A stretch of DNA of 64,000 nt from Neobacillus niacini (GCF_030817595.1 NZ_JAUSZN010000001.1:1496001-1560000); one strand, 5' to 3'; numbered from the stretch's first letter, positions 9,294-18,561 are shown. Numbers and translations: made by a program. Notes: generated by a model from the letters alone, not told the origin.

Positions 9294-9911
9294 TTGGAAC
9301 CGAAATGGCTGGATTGGGCGAAACAGCTTCAATCCATTGCACAGGCGGGATTAACGTATTCAAAAGATGTTTTTGACTTGGAGAGATTTGAATTAATAAG
9401 AAATATTAGTGTTGACATTTTAGCGCATTACACAGACATGGACAGGCCAGTAATCAAAGATTTATTTGCAAGTGAAACTGGTTATGCAACTCCTAAGGTG
9501 GATATTAGGGCCGTTGTCTTTAAGGATGATAAAATTCTGATGGTCCGTGAAAATAGCGATGGGAATTGGGCATTACCTGGCGGCTGGGCTGACATAGGAC
9601 ATACCCCAAGTGAGGTCGCTGTTAAGGAAGTAAAAGAAGAAGCGGGATATACTGTGAAACCGATCAGAATAATAGCGGTGACCGATAAAAAGTGCCACCC
9701 ACACCCTCCGTCTGCTTATCATGTTTATAAAATATTTATACAATGTGAAATAATTGGCGGGCAGCAAGCTTTTGGAATTGAGACAAGTGAAGTGAAGTTC
9801 TTTGCTGAAAACGAACTTCCATCTCTGTCTACGGCTCGGAATACGAAAACACAAATTGAGTTAGCTTTTAATTACTTAAAAGAACCCCATAAAGCCGTTT
9901 ATTTTGATTAA
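9294..9911 (+). CDS. Nudix hydrolase with N-terminal domain (ADP-ribose pyrophosphatase-like)
   Basis: About 205 aa. The first 65 residues form the small helical domain found before the catalytic domain in YjhB-type Nudix proteins. The Nudix domain starts at about VDIRAVVF. The Nudix box reads GGWADIGHTPSEVAVKEVK then EEAG; the core KEVKEEAG is intact, while the first Glu of the consensus is His, as is common in this group. Likely substrate is a nucleoside diphosphate derivative. TTG at 9294 is 8 bases after GGTGGTG and gives the usual family N-terminus (MEPKWLDWAK); GTG at 9282 is also open. Confidence 0.88.
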   Translation: MEPKWLDWAKQLQSIAQAGLTYSKDVFDLERFELIRNISVDILAHYTDMDRPVIKDLFASETGYATPKVDIRAVVFKDDKILMVRENSDGNWALPGGWADIGHTPSEVAVKEVKEEAGYTVKPIRIIAVTDKKCHPHPPSAYHVYKIFIQCEIIGGQQAFGIETSEVKFFAENELPSLSTARNTKTQIELAFNYLKEPHKAVYFD

Positions 9912-9930
9912 GTTTATTAATTAAATATTT

Positions 9931-9978
9931 AAAAACCAAGATATATCTGAAATCCCTTAAAATACATCTTGGTTTTTT
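9931..9978. terminator. Bidirectional terminator between Nudix and amidase genes
   Basis: Arms AACCAAGATATAT and ATACATCTTGGTT followed by TTTTTT on the plus strand, with A-rich sequence on the other side. It can serve both convergent genes. Confidence 0.7.
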
Positions 9979-10008
9979 ATTTTCTATTTTCTTTAAAGCT
10001 ATCATACT

Positions 10009-10506
10009 TTATTTATTACCTTTATATTTTGGCAACTGCTTCTTAATAGATTCTCTGAATTTGCCCATATTAAAGTTTTTACCTGGACAACTTTTTCCGA
10101 TACCTTTTAATTCACGATGTCCAAGAATCTGAGTAGTTGATAAATTATATTGTTTCAAAAAGAAAATGCAGAGTTTACTCAATGATTTTAGCTGCTCTAT
10201 TGAGGGAGTATGAATATCAAAATTTCCAGCTAAACAAATACCAATTGATTTTTGATTATATGAATAGGCGTGTGCTCCAACATGATACCCTCTTCCTTTA
10301 ATGATTTCACCATTTTCCTCAATAAAAAAATTGTAACCTATTCCACTCCATCCACGACATTCCTGATGAAATCTATGTGTCTTATTAATATCCCAACCTA
10401 TTTCTTCTGTATGATGTACAATGATGTACATGACATCTTTTAAAGCAACAAGCGGTTCTTTAAATGATAAATTAATATCTTTAATCCATCCCGGTTCTTC
10501 ATTCAT
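10009..10506 (-). CDS. N-acetylmuramoyl-L-alanine amidase / PGRP domain protein
   Basis: Single-domain zinc amidase of the Amidase_2/peptidoglycan recognition family (165 aa), cleaving the lactyl-amide bond of peptidoglycan. Visible zinc ligands are His31/32 (IIVHHTE), His130 (GHRELKG) and Cys140 (KSCPG). GYNFFIEENGEIIKGR and VGAHAYSYNQKSIGI are typical of the fold. No signal peptide or cell-wall binding repeat is present, so it is either cytosolic or released by lysis. The ATG overlaps the stop codon of the PP2C-like gene (ATGA), an unusual pairing for an amidase. Confidence 0.88.
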   Translation of the reverse strand: MNEEPGWIKDINLSFKEPLVALKDVMYIIVHHTEEIGWDINKTHRFHQECRGWSGIGYNFFIEENGEIIKGRGYHVGAHAYSYNQKSIGICLAGNFDIHTPSIEQLKSLSKLCIFFLKQYNLSTTQILGHRELKGIGKSCPGKNFNMGKFRESIKKQLPKYKGNK

Positions 10507-11334
10507 ATAGACCTCTCCTCATTACATAAGCAAATCATGATTCCTGACTTATCATCTGAACGAAGGTTTTCCCTTTTCTCATATTGTTCTAATTCCATAG
10601 AATATCCTTGAAAACCAAATGTTTGTATCTTTTTAAATGTTTCTTCGATTGAATATTTTGGATGAAAAAGGCCATCTGTTATCAATAATAATGTTTTGAT
10701 TTCACTGGTATTTACTTGACCTTGCTGAATAAACTTTAAAACTTCTTCTTTTCCATTGGCTACAGCATAACCATATTCCTTATTAGCTAATGAACGATTA
10801 AAGATAAGCTGATGAGTACGATCCTGAAAATACTCCTCATCTGGAAATTTAACCCCTTGCTTTCTTTGTTCCTCTCGCCATACCTTCGCTCTATAACTTA
10901 TATCTTTTACGGTATCCCTGGTTAAGGCTTTTATCGTTCCGTTTTGATACTCAGCAATGATCATACTATCACCAAGCTGTGCATAAGAAATCTTTCCTTC
11001 TTTCTTCAATCTTTATTATTGCAGCACATGTTGACCAAAGATTTTCATATTTTTCCTGATTGACCTTGTATTTTTCCATGTGTTCTCTCAACATTCTATT
11101 AGCAGCCATGATTCCTTCCACTAATGAATGGTTACTTCGGTAGAGTCCAAGGAAATAATCTTTAAATATATTAGATGCTAAATATGCACCGTTCATCCCG
11201 TTTTCATCTTTGAATGGCAGTACCGGAGTTGCCCCATCAAAAACTCCATAAACATTTATCTTTTCATTTATTACGACTGAATCTTCACTTACACTTTTAT
11301 GGGGTGCAGCACTAAAAAAAGACTCAACCCTCAT
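10503..11334 (-). pseudogene. PP2C-like protein phosphatase, frameshifted
   Basis: Two overlapping reading frames together encode one protein of about 276 aa. The N-terminal part (from 11334) has VYGVFDGATPV, like the PP2C metal-binding DG motif. The C-terminal part has AQLGDSMII, LLLITDGLF and SDDKSGIM, matching later PP2C motifs. The first frame stops 40 bases after the second becomes PP2C-like. Skipping one A in the AGAAAGAAGG stretch near 10995-11010 joins them into IEE-EGKISYAQLGDS. This is either a real single-base insertion, a sequencing error, or less likely a programmed shift. The 3' end is coupled to the amidase gene. Confidence 0.72.
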
Positions 11335-11493
11335 TGGTTTACACCTCTTTCTTAATCAAAATAAACAGTAAATCGATAAATTATATAAAGAGATTATATG
11401 ATTTAATAGAAATTTGTTGTTTCTAATTTTATTAGATCTAGTTCACTTGTAAGCTATTTAGAAAAACCGACTAAATATTTAGATAAAACATAA

Positions 11494-11730
11494 AAAATTC
11501 GTGTTGTATCAGCTGAAAATGATAACGTTACAGTCAATTTGCCCATAAAACTTATCAAGGTAGTATTAATGGCTGGACACAGCATCGCTGCGAGTATTCC
11601 TCAATCAGAAAAATATGTAAAGGATCTTGACATAAATCTTATTATTGAAGCAATTGAAAACGAATTGGATGGCCAAATTGTTGATGTGAAGTCGGCAAAC
11701 GGAGATACCGTTTCTGTCATCATTGAATAG
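11494..11730 (+). pseudogene. C-terminal remnant of a YvlB/SHOCT-type protein
   Basis: The open frame resembles the C-terminal part of Bacillus YvlB-like proteins: KIRVVSAENDN, then NLPIKLIKVVLMAG and a VDVKSANGDTVSVIIE end. An in-frame TAA at 11491 precedes it. The same frame upstream still reads EKPTKYL, so the original gene seems to have been broken by a stop and loss of its 5' part. A weak TTG at 11539 could still initiate. It is followed at once by a gene that belongs to the same neighbourhood in other bacilli. Confidence 0.55.
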
Positions 11731-11741
11731 TGGATTTGCTT

Positions 11742-12023
11742 ATGCTGCATATAAAAGTGAAAGCAAAAGACGTTCGGTTTACCATCCCAGTTCCATATGC
11801 CATTCTAACCATTTTCATTTCAATTTTGATTTCAAAATTTTTACATCAACAAGCAAATAAATGGACAAAAGAACATTTCGAAAGAAAAAAACTTGACTTT
11901 ACTATTCCGCTGATAAATAAGGAAACGCTAAAGCCAATCATCAAGGAACTGAAAAATCATAAAGGAATCGTGCTGGTAGATGTCAAAGCTAAGGATGGTA
12001 CCGAGGTTAGGGTTAGACCATGA
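11742..12023 (+). CDS. Small membrane protein linked to YvlB-type gene
   Basis: About 93 aa. One strong membrane segment (about residues 14-32, PYAILTIFISILISKFL) is followed by a soluble tail ending VLVDVKAKDGTEVRVRP, similar to the end of the preceding gene product (VDVKSANGDTV). No strong ribosome binding site is visible; GTG 11730 and TTG 11736 are alternative starts. It may depend on translation of the broken upstream gene and so may itself be poorly expressed. Function unknown. Confidence 0.6.
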   Translation: MLHIKVKAKDVRFTIPVPYAILTIFISILISKFLHQQANKWTKEHFERKKLDFTIPLINKETLKPIIKELKNHKGIVLVDVKAKDGTEVRVRP

Positions 12024-12086
12024 ATTTTATAGAATACACCGGTCACTAACCTGCTTTTTTATTTGAAGAGGGATTTCCATTAAAGT

Positions 12087-12133
12087 AAAACGCGAATCAC
12101 TTGATACTCAAGTGATCCGCGTTTTTGTTTTTT
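12087..12133. terminator. Bidirectional terminator
   Basis: Arms AAAACGCGAATCACTT and AAGTGATCCGCGTTTT with one mismatch, and T tracts on both sides. It serves the convergent small membrane protein gene and the DHA2 exporter gene. Confidence 0.85.
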
Positions 12134-12156
12134 ATGATATAGGCTGGTATGTTCTC

Positions 12157-13644
12157 TTAGTTCACAGTACCTTCTTTGATCTTCAATTCCTTTTCTTGAG
12201 GAAGGGACCGTTTAATAAAAAATGAGGCGATCCAAGCGATGGATACAAGCCCAAATGCAAGTAGGAACGAGTTTTTCATACCAGCAATCATCGCTAGATT
12301 TTGTAGTGCAGCCCCATCATTTGTAGTCAATGTATTTTCCATATAACGACTTGAGGTACTCGTCATGATGGACACCAACAGTGCTGTCCCGACAGCGCCT
12401 GCCACCTGCTGAAGTGTGCTGATTATGGCCGTACCGTGCGGGTATAAATGAGGTGGCAGTACATTCAATGCATTGGTCATAACCGGCATCATGACCATCG
12501 AAATCCCCAACATCAATAGCGTATTAAAAATCATAATCTTGCTATACGAGGTTGACAATGTGATAAATGCAAATTGTAAAAGTGTATTTGCAACCAATCC
12601 TAATCCAACGAGCGCAAGCAGCTTGGCACCAAATTTATCAAATAATCTGCCTGTTATCGGCGACATAATCCCCATGACAATGCCACCTGGCAGCATAACC
12701 AAACCTGCCTCCAACGGACTGTAACCTAACGCATTTTGGAGAAAGATCGGCAACAACATCATCGCAGAGAACATCGCCATCATAACGATCATCATAATCA
12801 CAGTCGACATCCTAAAAATGTTGTATTTAAATGTTCTTAAATCTAGCAACGGTTGTGCAATTGTCAATTGCCTCCATGTAAACAGTACTAGAGAAGCAAC
12901 GCCGATTGCAATTGAAATAATGACTTCATTGCTCGACCATCCCCCATGACCTTCACCAGAACTACTGAAGCCGTACACAATCCCCCCAAAACCAATTGTT
13001 GAAAGAAGAAGTGATAGCGGATCAATCTTCGGATTCGTGGTCTCGGTAACATTTTTGAGCCTAAAATATGCAAAGAGCATAACTAACAGTGCGATTGGCA
13101 GTACACCGTAAAAGAGAACACGCCAACTAAAGTGCTCGACAACGATGCCTGAAAGTGTGGGTCCAATCGCCGGAGCAAATGTAATGACAATTCCAATCGT
13201 CCCCATTGCCGATCCTCTTTTTTCTATTGGAACCATGGCGAATACTACATTAGTTAGTAACGGAAAAAGCAGGCCGGTTCCCGCCGCTTGAAGCACCCTC
13301 CCGGTTAAAAGAACAGCGAACCCAGGGGCGATCGCAGCTACAAATGTACCCACCGTAAACAGTCCCATAGCCGCAAGGAATAAAGTTCTTGTCGTGAACC
13401 GCTGAATTAAATAAGCAGTGACTGGTATAAGTACACCTATGACTAGGAGATATCCAGTTGACAACCATTGCGCCATACTTGGCGCGATCCCAATGTCATC
13501 CATGATTTTTGACAAGGCCACGTTAAGAAGCGTTTCATTCAAAATGGCTACAAATACACCTAAAATCATTATTAGGACTAATAAAAAGTTGCCTTTACTC
13601 CCAAATGTCCCTCCGTTTGGTTTTGATTCGTTATGATTGTTCAA
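12157..13644 (-). CDS. DHA2-family multidrug MFS exporter (EmrB/LmrB-like)
   Basis: Drug:proton antiporter of 495 aa with about 14 membrane segments. Family signatures include LNVALSKIMDDIG in the first segment, GRVLQAAGTGLLFPLL (motif C region) and MMPVMTNALN. The start is TTG, six bases after AGGAGAAAG. It is most like the LmrB/EmrB subgroup exporting drugs or peptides. A promoter with an 8-bp-arm palindrome over its -35 lies upstream, so it is probably repressed by a TetR-type protein, but no regulator gene is adjacent. Confidence 0.92.
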   Translation of the reverse strand: MNNHNESKPNGGTFGSKGNFLLVLIMILGVFVAILNETLLNVALSKIMDDIGIAPSMAQWLSTGYLLVIGVLIPVTAYLIQRFTTRTLFLAAMGLFTVGTFVAAIAPGFAVLLTGRVLQAAGTGLLFPLLTNVVFAMVPIEKRGSAMGTIGIVITFAPAIGPTLSGIVVEHFSWRVLFYGVLPIALLVMLFAYFRLKNVTETTNPKIDPLSLLLSTIGFGGIVYGFSSSGEGHGGWSSNEVIISIAIGVASLVLFTWRQLTIAQPLLDLRTFKYNIFRMSTVIMMIVMMAMFSAMMLLPIFLQNALGYSPLEAGLVMLPGGIVMGIMSPITGRLFDKFGAKLLALVGLGLVANTLLQFAFITLSTSYSKIMIFNTLLMLGISMVMMPVMTNALNVLPPHLYPHGTAIISTLQQVAGAVGTALLVSIMTSTSSRYMENTLTTNDGAALQNLAMIAGMKNSFLLAFGLVSIAWIASFFIKRSLPQEKELKIKEGTVN

Positions 13645-13693
13645 ATTCTTTCTCCTTTCAGTTTCAAGTCACCATTCCTTACCTTCTATGTAA

Positions 13694-13732
13694 CATTATA
13701 CACATCTTACCAATAAGAACAAACGTTCTTAT
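13694..13732 (-). promoter_or_regulatory. Promoter and palindromic operator of the DHA2 exporter
   Basis: On the minus strand TTGTTC (13717-13722), a 16-base spacer and TATAAT (13695-13700) form a good sigma-A promoter. A palindrome with arms ATAAGAAC and GTTCTTAT around a four-base spacer (13713-13732) covers the -35. The layout suits repression by a TetR-type dimer encoded elsewhere. Confidence 0.7.
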
Positions 13733-13857
13733 AAATATTACCACACAAAATAACCAAATTCAATTATTATTCCATTCCGATTGCAAAACATAATAAATAA
13801 GTTATGGTCCTTATTTTATCATTATTACGAATCTTTCCCATTCTATTTAATAAAAGA

Positions 13858-13972
13858 TTTATAGAAGCTTAACATGAACAAAACAGGCTATTAACCATGA
13901 TTTATTATTCTATTATTAGCGGGGGTAGCATGTGAGGCTATCATGGTATTTGGCGAAGCTTGAGCCAATACT
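13858..13972 (+). promoter_or_regulatory. PhoP-box-like promoter element, copy 1
   Basis: Four hexamers TTTATA, TTAACA, AAAACA and TTAACC start at 13858, 13869, 13880 and 13891, an exact 11-base period as in PhoP boxes. An AT-rich TATTAT -10-like block follows, then a short hairpin GGTAGC/GCTATC (13924-13942). About 100 of 115 positions match the second copy at 30262. No clear gene starts directly downstream here. Confidence 0.55.
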
Positions 13973-14354
13973 CGTAAGATTAATTCTACATATTCTAAGA
14001 ATCCTAAAAGGATTGTTCTACTGGAAAAACAATTAGTTCACTATAAGGGTAAGCAATATATTCTTCTTCACCTATACAATTAAAACGTTCCTTACGACCT
14101 TTCGAGTGGTACAACCTAGCAGTTATTCATTTTCCAATTAAGTTTTTATCTTTTAATAAAAGAAAATGGTTCGGTACGGTAACTCTTTGTCAGAGTGACA
14201 AATTCCTTCTTTTTGCTATGTATATGGAGTTCCAGCTTAAAACGATCTTCAAGTCGAAGATCGTTTTAACATAAAAAATCTTAATATTAAGCCAAAATGT
14301 AGTACCCCTACAAGTGCACCTTTTTATAATATTAAAAAGGAGTTCGATGACAAA
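13973..14354. other. Gene-free stretch with one hairpin
   Basis: No convincing coding frame. A short frame near 14020 reads LVHYKGKQYILLHLY and then stops, possibly a decayed fragment. The only clear structure is a hairpin at 14237-14269 with 14-base arms TTAAAACGATCTTC and GAAGATCGTTTTAA, likely a terminator of whatever is transcribed from the upstream Pho-like element. Confidence 0.5.
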
Positions 14355-14543
14355 ATGGATATCATCTCCGTTTATTTAATTATCGGGGTATTGATTAGTA
14401 CATCAATTTATGCGGTGGCAGATTTTCGACCTTGGTATTTTTTTTCTGCATTATGCATTGCCTGGTTACCTCTAATATTCATTGGAATGATTATAACTTT
14501 ATTTATGGATTTAGAAGAAATCTCCAATAAGCTAAACAGATAA
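14355..14543 (+). CDS. Small two-segment membrane protein
   Basis: 62 aa with two hydrophobic segments (about 5-22 and 27-50) and a charged tail. AAAAGGAG lies 12 bases before this ATG; a nearer out-of-frame ATG gives only ten residues. The 3' end overlaps the end of the convergent mraY-like gene by 41 bases. I do not recognise the family. It may be a genuine small membrane protein or a chance frame. Confidence 0.45.
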   Translation: MDIISVYLIIGVLISTSIYAVADFRPWYFFSALCIAWLPLIFIGMIITLFMDLEEISNKLNR

Positions 14544-15459
14544 AAGCACAAAGCCAAGAAATAAATCCAAAAACCGTGACAATTGTAGTTTCGGACCACC
14601 CATATTTTAAGCAAAAGTGATAATGAATCGGTGTCATTCTGAAAATACGCTTATGAGTAAGTTTAAATGACGAAACTTGTAAAATAACCGAAAGTTGTTC
14701 AGCAAAATATATAAAGAACAAAATGGGAATTAAAATTTCAACTTTCTCAATAACAGCAAGAAAGGAAAGTGATCCCCCTATAGCTAATGATCCCGTATCC
14801 CCCATAAAAGCTTTGGCAGGATATATATTATAAATGAGAAAGCCGAGTAAACATCCAATCATAATTAAACAAAATATTTGCACCTCTGATCTATCTGAAA
14901 CCATAAAAAAGAAAAAGTATGAAGGGATTGCAACAACTCCTAAAAGACCGTCTAAACCATCCGTGAAATTTATGGCATTTGCAGAACCTACGACAAATAA
15001 GGTGATAACAATGACATATAACACCATTGGAAGATCCAAGGAAATATTTTTATAAATATTAATGCTGGTGTCTACGCCTAGTTCGTTGATCACATAAAAA
15101 AGCAAAGTACCAGTAAAAATAAATTGAAAAATAAGTTTGGTCTTACCCGATACCCCTCCTGGATCTTGACGGGAAGCTTTCCAAAAATCATCCAAAAACC
15201 CAACAAAACTAAAAAGAATGTAGGTAATAGACAAGAAATACATTAATGGAGTAGGTGAAAAAAGGATTGATACGATAATTCCTACAAACAGAATAATTCC
15301 AAACATTAACGGAGTGCCTTTTTTTAACTGATGATCTGAAGGAAGTTCTTTTCTTATCGGTTGAATGAGCCTAAGTTTTCTCAAAACAGCAATTAATAGT
15401 GGAGATAAAATTGAAACAACAACAAAAGCAATTAACGCTGGGATTATTTGATCACTCAT
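14503..15459 (-). CDS. Orphan MraY-like phospho-MurNAc-pentapeptide transferase
   Basis: Polytopic glycosyl-1-phosphate transferase of the MraY/WecA superfamily (318 aa, about 10 membrane segments). Conserved cytoplasmic loops are visible: GFLDDFWK (about 95-102), NFTDGLDGL (about 170-178), KAFMGDTGSLAIGG (about 220-233) and the C-terminal MTPIHYHF motif typical of MraY rather than WecA. It lies outside any cell-wall division cluster, so it is probably a second MraY. Known MraY links UDP-MurNAc-pentapeptide to undecaprenyl phosphate. AAGGAG precedes the ATG. The normal mraY is expected elsewhere (inference). Confidence 0.85.
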   Translation of the reverse strand: MSDQIIPALIAFVVVSILSPLLIAVLRKLRLIQPIRKELPSDHQLKKGTPLMFGIILFVGIIVSILFSPTPLMYFLSITYILFSFVGFLDDFWKASRQDPGGVSGKTKLIFQFIFTGTLLFYVINELGVDTSINIYKNISLDLPMVLYVIVITLFVVGSANAINFTDGLDGLLGVVAIPSYFFFFMVSDRSEVQIFCLIMIGCLLGFLIYNIYPAKAFMGDTGSLAIGGSLSFLAVIEKVEILIPILFFIYFAEQLSVILQVSSFKLTHKRIFRMTPIHYHFCLKYGWSETTIVTVFGFISWLCAFICLAYWRFLLNP

Positions 15460-15636
15460 TTTTCATTTACTCCTTTTCTCTTTACTATCTAAAATAAATT
15501 CTATAAAACTCATTCATTACCTTTATTCCATACAATCCAATATTATAATATGTATAAAAATCAGGTTTAATAGAGACCAACTTATTACTATGTAAATGTT
15601 TATTCAAGAAAAGGCGCTTTAATTGAATAAAAGAAA

Positions 15637-15678
15637 AGCACATATTAGTCATGTATAATATGTGCTCTTCTTTTTTTT
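15637..15678. terminator. Terminator between Nif3-like and MraY-like genes
   Basis: Arms AGCACATATTA and TAATATGTGCT with T-rich sequence on both sides. It terminates the Nif3-like gene on the minus strand. Confidence 0.75.
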
Positions 15679-15738
15679 AAGGGATTTTTTTAATTTAGGT
15701 CTTGATAATCTGGAGCAATCCCTTTGTTAAACAAATGT

Positions 15739-16656
15739 TTATAACCACCATTTTTCCTGTGGAATTAAAACCGTTTTAATGTCAAAGTTATTTTCAAACC
15801 AATCTTTCATCAAAGTTTTATGTACAATATATTCTGAAGCAGAGTGGGAAACACCTATAAGCGACATTGATGTTTTTGCTGCATACTCTATCATTTCTTT
15901 ATATCTTCGTTTTCCATAATCGTTATCAATATGGCAATGGACTTCACCTGTAATATATGCTTGAACGCCATTTCTTTCTGCTTCCTTCATCCAATCAACT
16001 TTATCTCCACAACCAGCAACAATTGCTATCCTTTGAATTCCATTTAAATTTTTACCTTCAAAATCAACATAGGGAACTTCAAAAATATCTTTCAATGTTG
16101 AAATTAATTCATCAGTGTTTGTTTTTTCAATATTACATACTAGTAAAAAATCATTATTAATTTCATTTAATAATTCTCTCTCAATAATTTCAGCTTTTAA
16201 TGCTCTTGCAATCGCAACATTCGTGCCTAATTTTTCATGACAATCCATAGGTATGTGACAGGTGTATATAGATAGTTTTTTCTTTTTCACTTGCCTAATG
16301 TATTTTTCTTTAATGGGAAGAAATCCTTGTCCCCATTTACCTTTAGGGTCTCCACATTCCATAAACAAGGGATGATGCATAAACAATAAATCTCCCTCGT
16401 TACCTTCTTCTAGAAACCTTTCCAATACATAATCAGTTGGAAAAACAGCCAAAAAAACTCTTTTCACTATTGAAGCACCTTTTAACATTAGTCCATTAAA
16501 AAGTCCAACAAATTCCTTTTCAAAAGCAGTTTTCCAATCAAATCGTAAAGGGTCATATGCATTAGGTATAAATCGACTAAATGAAGGATCTTTTCCAAAT
16601 GCTTTTATATCGAATTCGATGTCTAATTTACTAACTAATTCTTTAAGTTCTGTCAA
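15739..16656 (-). CDS. Nif3-like dinuclear metal centre protein
   Basis: 305 aa member of the Nif3/YqfO (DUF34) family, ring-forming proteins with a two-metal centre and unsettled enzymatic role. The N-terminal metal motif FMHHPLF (about residue 92) and C-terminal GVSHSASEYIV (about 265) are intact, as is TGEVHCH. It lacks the inserted PII-like domain of YqfO. Start is TTG after GAGAGG. It is probably a second family member beside the usual yqfO in the sigA region (inference). Confidence 0.85.
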   Translation of the reverse strand: MTELKELVSKLDIEFDIKAFGKDPSFSRFIPNAYDPLRFDWKTAFEKEFVGLFNGLMLKGASIVKRVFLAVFPTDYVLERFLEEGNEGDLLFMHHPLFMECGDPKGKWGQGFLPIKEKYIRQVKKKKLSIYTCHIPMDCHEKLGTNVAIARALKAEIIERELLNEINNDFLLVCNIEKTNTDELISTLKDIFEVPYVDFEGKNLNGIQRIAIVAGCGDKVDWMKEAERNGVQAYITGEVHCHIDNDYGKRRYKEMIEYAAKTSMSLIGVSHSASEYIVHKTLMKDWFENNFDIKTVLIPQEKWWL

Positions 16657-16932
16657 AATTAGCCATCCTCTCTATAAAATTACTATTTTTTCAATTATTC
16701 ACTTAACCAACCAGTGATAGGAGAATTCTTCTTCAATTAACCTGATCCGTTAGTGGAACAAGCAAAAAAGCCGCCGAAGGAGCTTGCAATCTAAAACTCT
16801 CGCACCCGTTTGTAGTATAAAAACTAAATCATTCTGAGTCTAAAAATGAAATAAATAAAACAAACGTTTGAACTCTGTATCCATACTGAAATCATTCATA
16901 CCTGTTACAAAGTGATGTCGCTCTTTTATTTT

Positions 16933-17313
16933 CTACTTTTTCGATTCTTTCATCTCTTTGATCAAGGATTGATGAGCTTGCTTTAATTTTTTCTTTTCAG
17001 ATTCATGTCCTTTGGCACTGCTTACAGGTTCTTCCGTCAATTCCACAATCACACGTACAGAATCGTTAGGAGCATACTGATCATCAACTGCCTTGTGGGC
17101 TTGGTCTACTATCCCTTGCTCTTGATCAATCTGTTGGTCCTTTAACCAACTCTTTTCACTCGCTTGCTTAAAGAAAGCTTGCAATGCTGCTTCATCTGTA
17201 GTTGCGGTTGATGTATTATTGGTTTCCGCAAAAACAGTGTAGGATGAAAGAATTAAGGATGTTACCGCTACAGTCGTCATCACTTTAACTGCCTTCAATT
17301 TACTCTTTCTCAT
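16933..17313 (-). pseudogene. N-terminal remnant of a secreted subtilisin-like protease
   Basis: 126 aa with a clear signal peptide (KLKAVKVMTTVAVTSLILSSYTVFA) and a propeptide-like segment PNDSVRVIVELTEEPV, as at the start of Vpr-type S8 proteases. The frame ends after a lysine-rich stretch and no catalytic domain follows in any frame downstream. The start is good (GGGGGC before ATG). It is most likely a truncated protease; a small secreted inhibitor-like protein is the alternative. Confidence 0.6.
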
Positions 17314-17845
17314 TAACCTTGCCCCCTTTTTTTGATTTAAGTTTTATATTTATTTCACTATTTTTATGAGATTAGTAATTATAAAATAGGAATTTACTAA
17401 CCATTCTAGTAAATAAATACAAATAGAATTGTACATACACCATAAATCAGAGTAAATTGGGGGATTTAAGCTTAGTTCGTTAGATTATATGTTAAGAGGT
17501 TTGGTGAAAAAGATTGTCATTTAAACAATATTTAAATAGGATTTTAGGTTATTATCAGGAAAAATGATTCTGTTTTTGTCGAAATCAATATTTTTTAGTA
17601 GAGTATTTTTTCTTATAATGGGGGAAATAAACATGATTAATAGAACTTTATGGAAATATAATAAAATAATTGATTAAAATGTGTATAAATAACTAGAAAC
17701 TTATATGGTAATTGGGACATTTATTCATTATGTAGAAATATCATATTAATTGCCGAATGGCCCTTATATTCCCTGAACCAGGTACTCTTAGGCTTAGACT
17801 TGTATTGTATATTGGATTGTATATGGCTGTTACCCCACATCCAAA
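17314..17845. other. Gene-free AT-rich stretch
   Basis: About 530 bases without a convincing coding frame on either strand, very AT-rich, and without recognisable RNA motifs. It holds the promoter of the truncated protease gene at its left end. I see nothing else in it. Confidence 0.5.
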
Positions 17846-17872
17846 ATATAAAAAGAGTTGCCATGATGACAA
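17846..17872 (-). terminator. Terminator of the DinB-like gene
   Basis: Minus-strand hairpin GAGTTGTCATCATGGCAACTC followed by TTTTT, 51 bases past the stop codon of the DinB-like gene. Confidence 0.8.
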
Positions 17873-17922
17873 CTCAAATATTCACATCTTTTAGTTCAAG
17901 AAGGTATAAGTAGAACTTTTAT

Positions 17923-18417
17923 TTATTCATCTTCTCCAGAATCTATTTTCCAGCTACTTTGCAACTTCCTGATATAAATGATCTGACCAATGTGATATGC
18001 GTTATGAGTTGAAACATTTCCTAGTACCTCCCACCATTTCACGTGTCCAGGGAAGCCATTAACTTCACTCTCAATTTTTTCTTCAGATATTAACTCTTGC
18101 CAATGTAAAAGCACCTCTAATAGTTGTTTTTTTAAGTTAGCAAATGTATGATTTTCAGGAATAATAAAGCTGTTATTATTATTTCCTATTGAAGGCACAG
18201 CATTAACGTGAGATTTTTGGTACCTTGTTTGCCAAGTTTGATTCCAATATAGTAGATGCTGCACGATTTCAACAATACTATGACTTTCTTCGTTTGGCCT
18301 CCAAAATGCTTGCTCCTCTGACAATCTTTCTACTGAATCTGAAAATGGCAGGTACCAACTAGGGTCATTCGCATTTGCCAACAACTGATCCGATAAAACA
18401 TCCTTTGCATGTACCAT
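17923..18417 (-). CDS. DinB-superfamily protein
   Basis: 164 aa four-helix DinB/YfiT-type protein, a family of metal-binding thiol-dependent transferases or detoxification enzymes. Likely metal ligands are His in IVQHLLYW (about residue 53) and the STHNAYHIGQI motif (His-x3-His near 138-142). ATG is six bases after AGGAGTG. Substrate unknown. Confidence 0.85.
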   Translation of the reverse strand: MVHAKDVLSDQLLANANDPSWYLPFSDSVERLSEEQAFWRPNEESHSIVEIVQHLLYWNQTWQTRYQKSHVNAVPSIGNNNNSFIIPENHTFANLKKQLLEVLLHWQELISEEKIESEVNGFPGHVKWWEVLGNVSTHNAYHIGQIIYIRKLQSSWKIDSGEDE

Positions 18418-18561
18418 AATCAACACTCCTATTCTTTATATACCTTTAACGATTTCGTCCATCCCCTGCTTGATCATTTCATCAAGTCCAAAAGTGTAAA
18501 ACCACATGACTTCAGAATTTAAATGGAAAGAGAATCCCCCTTCATGAACCAAGCTCACTAA

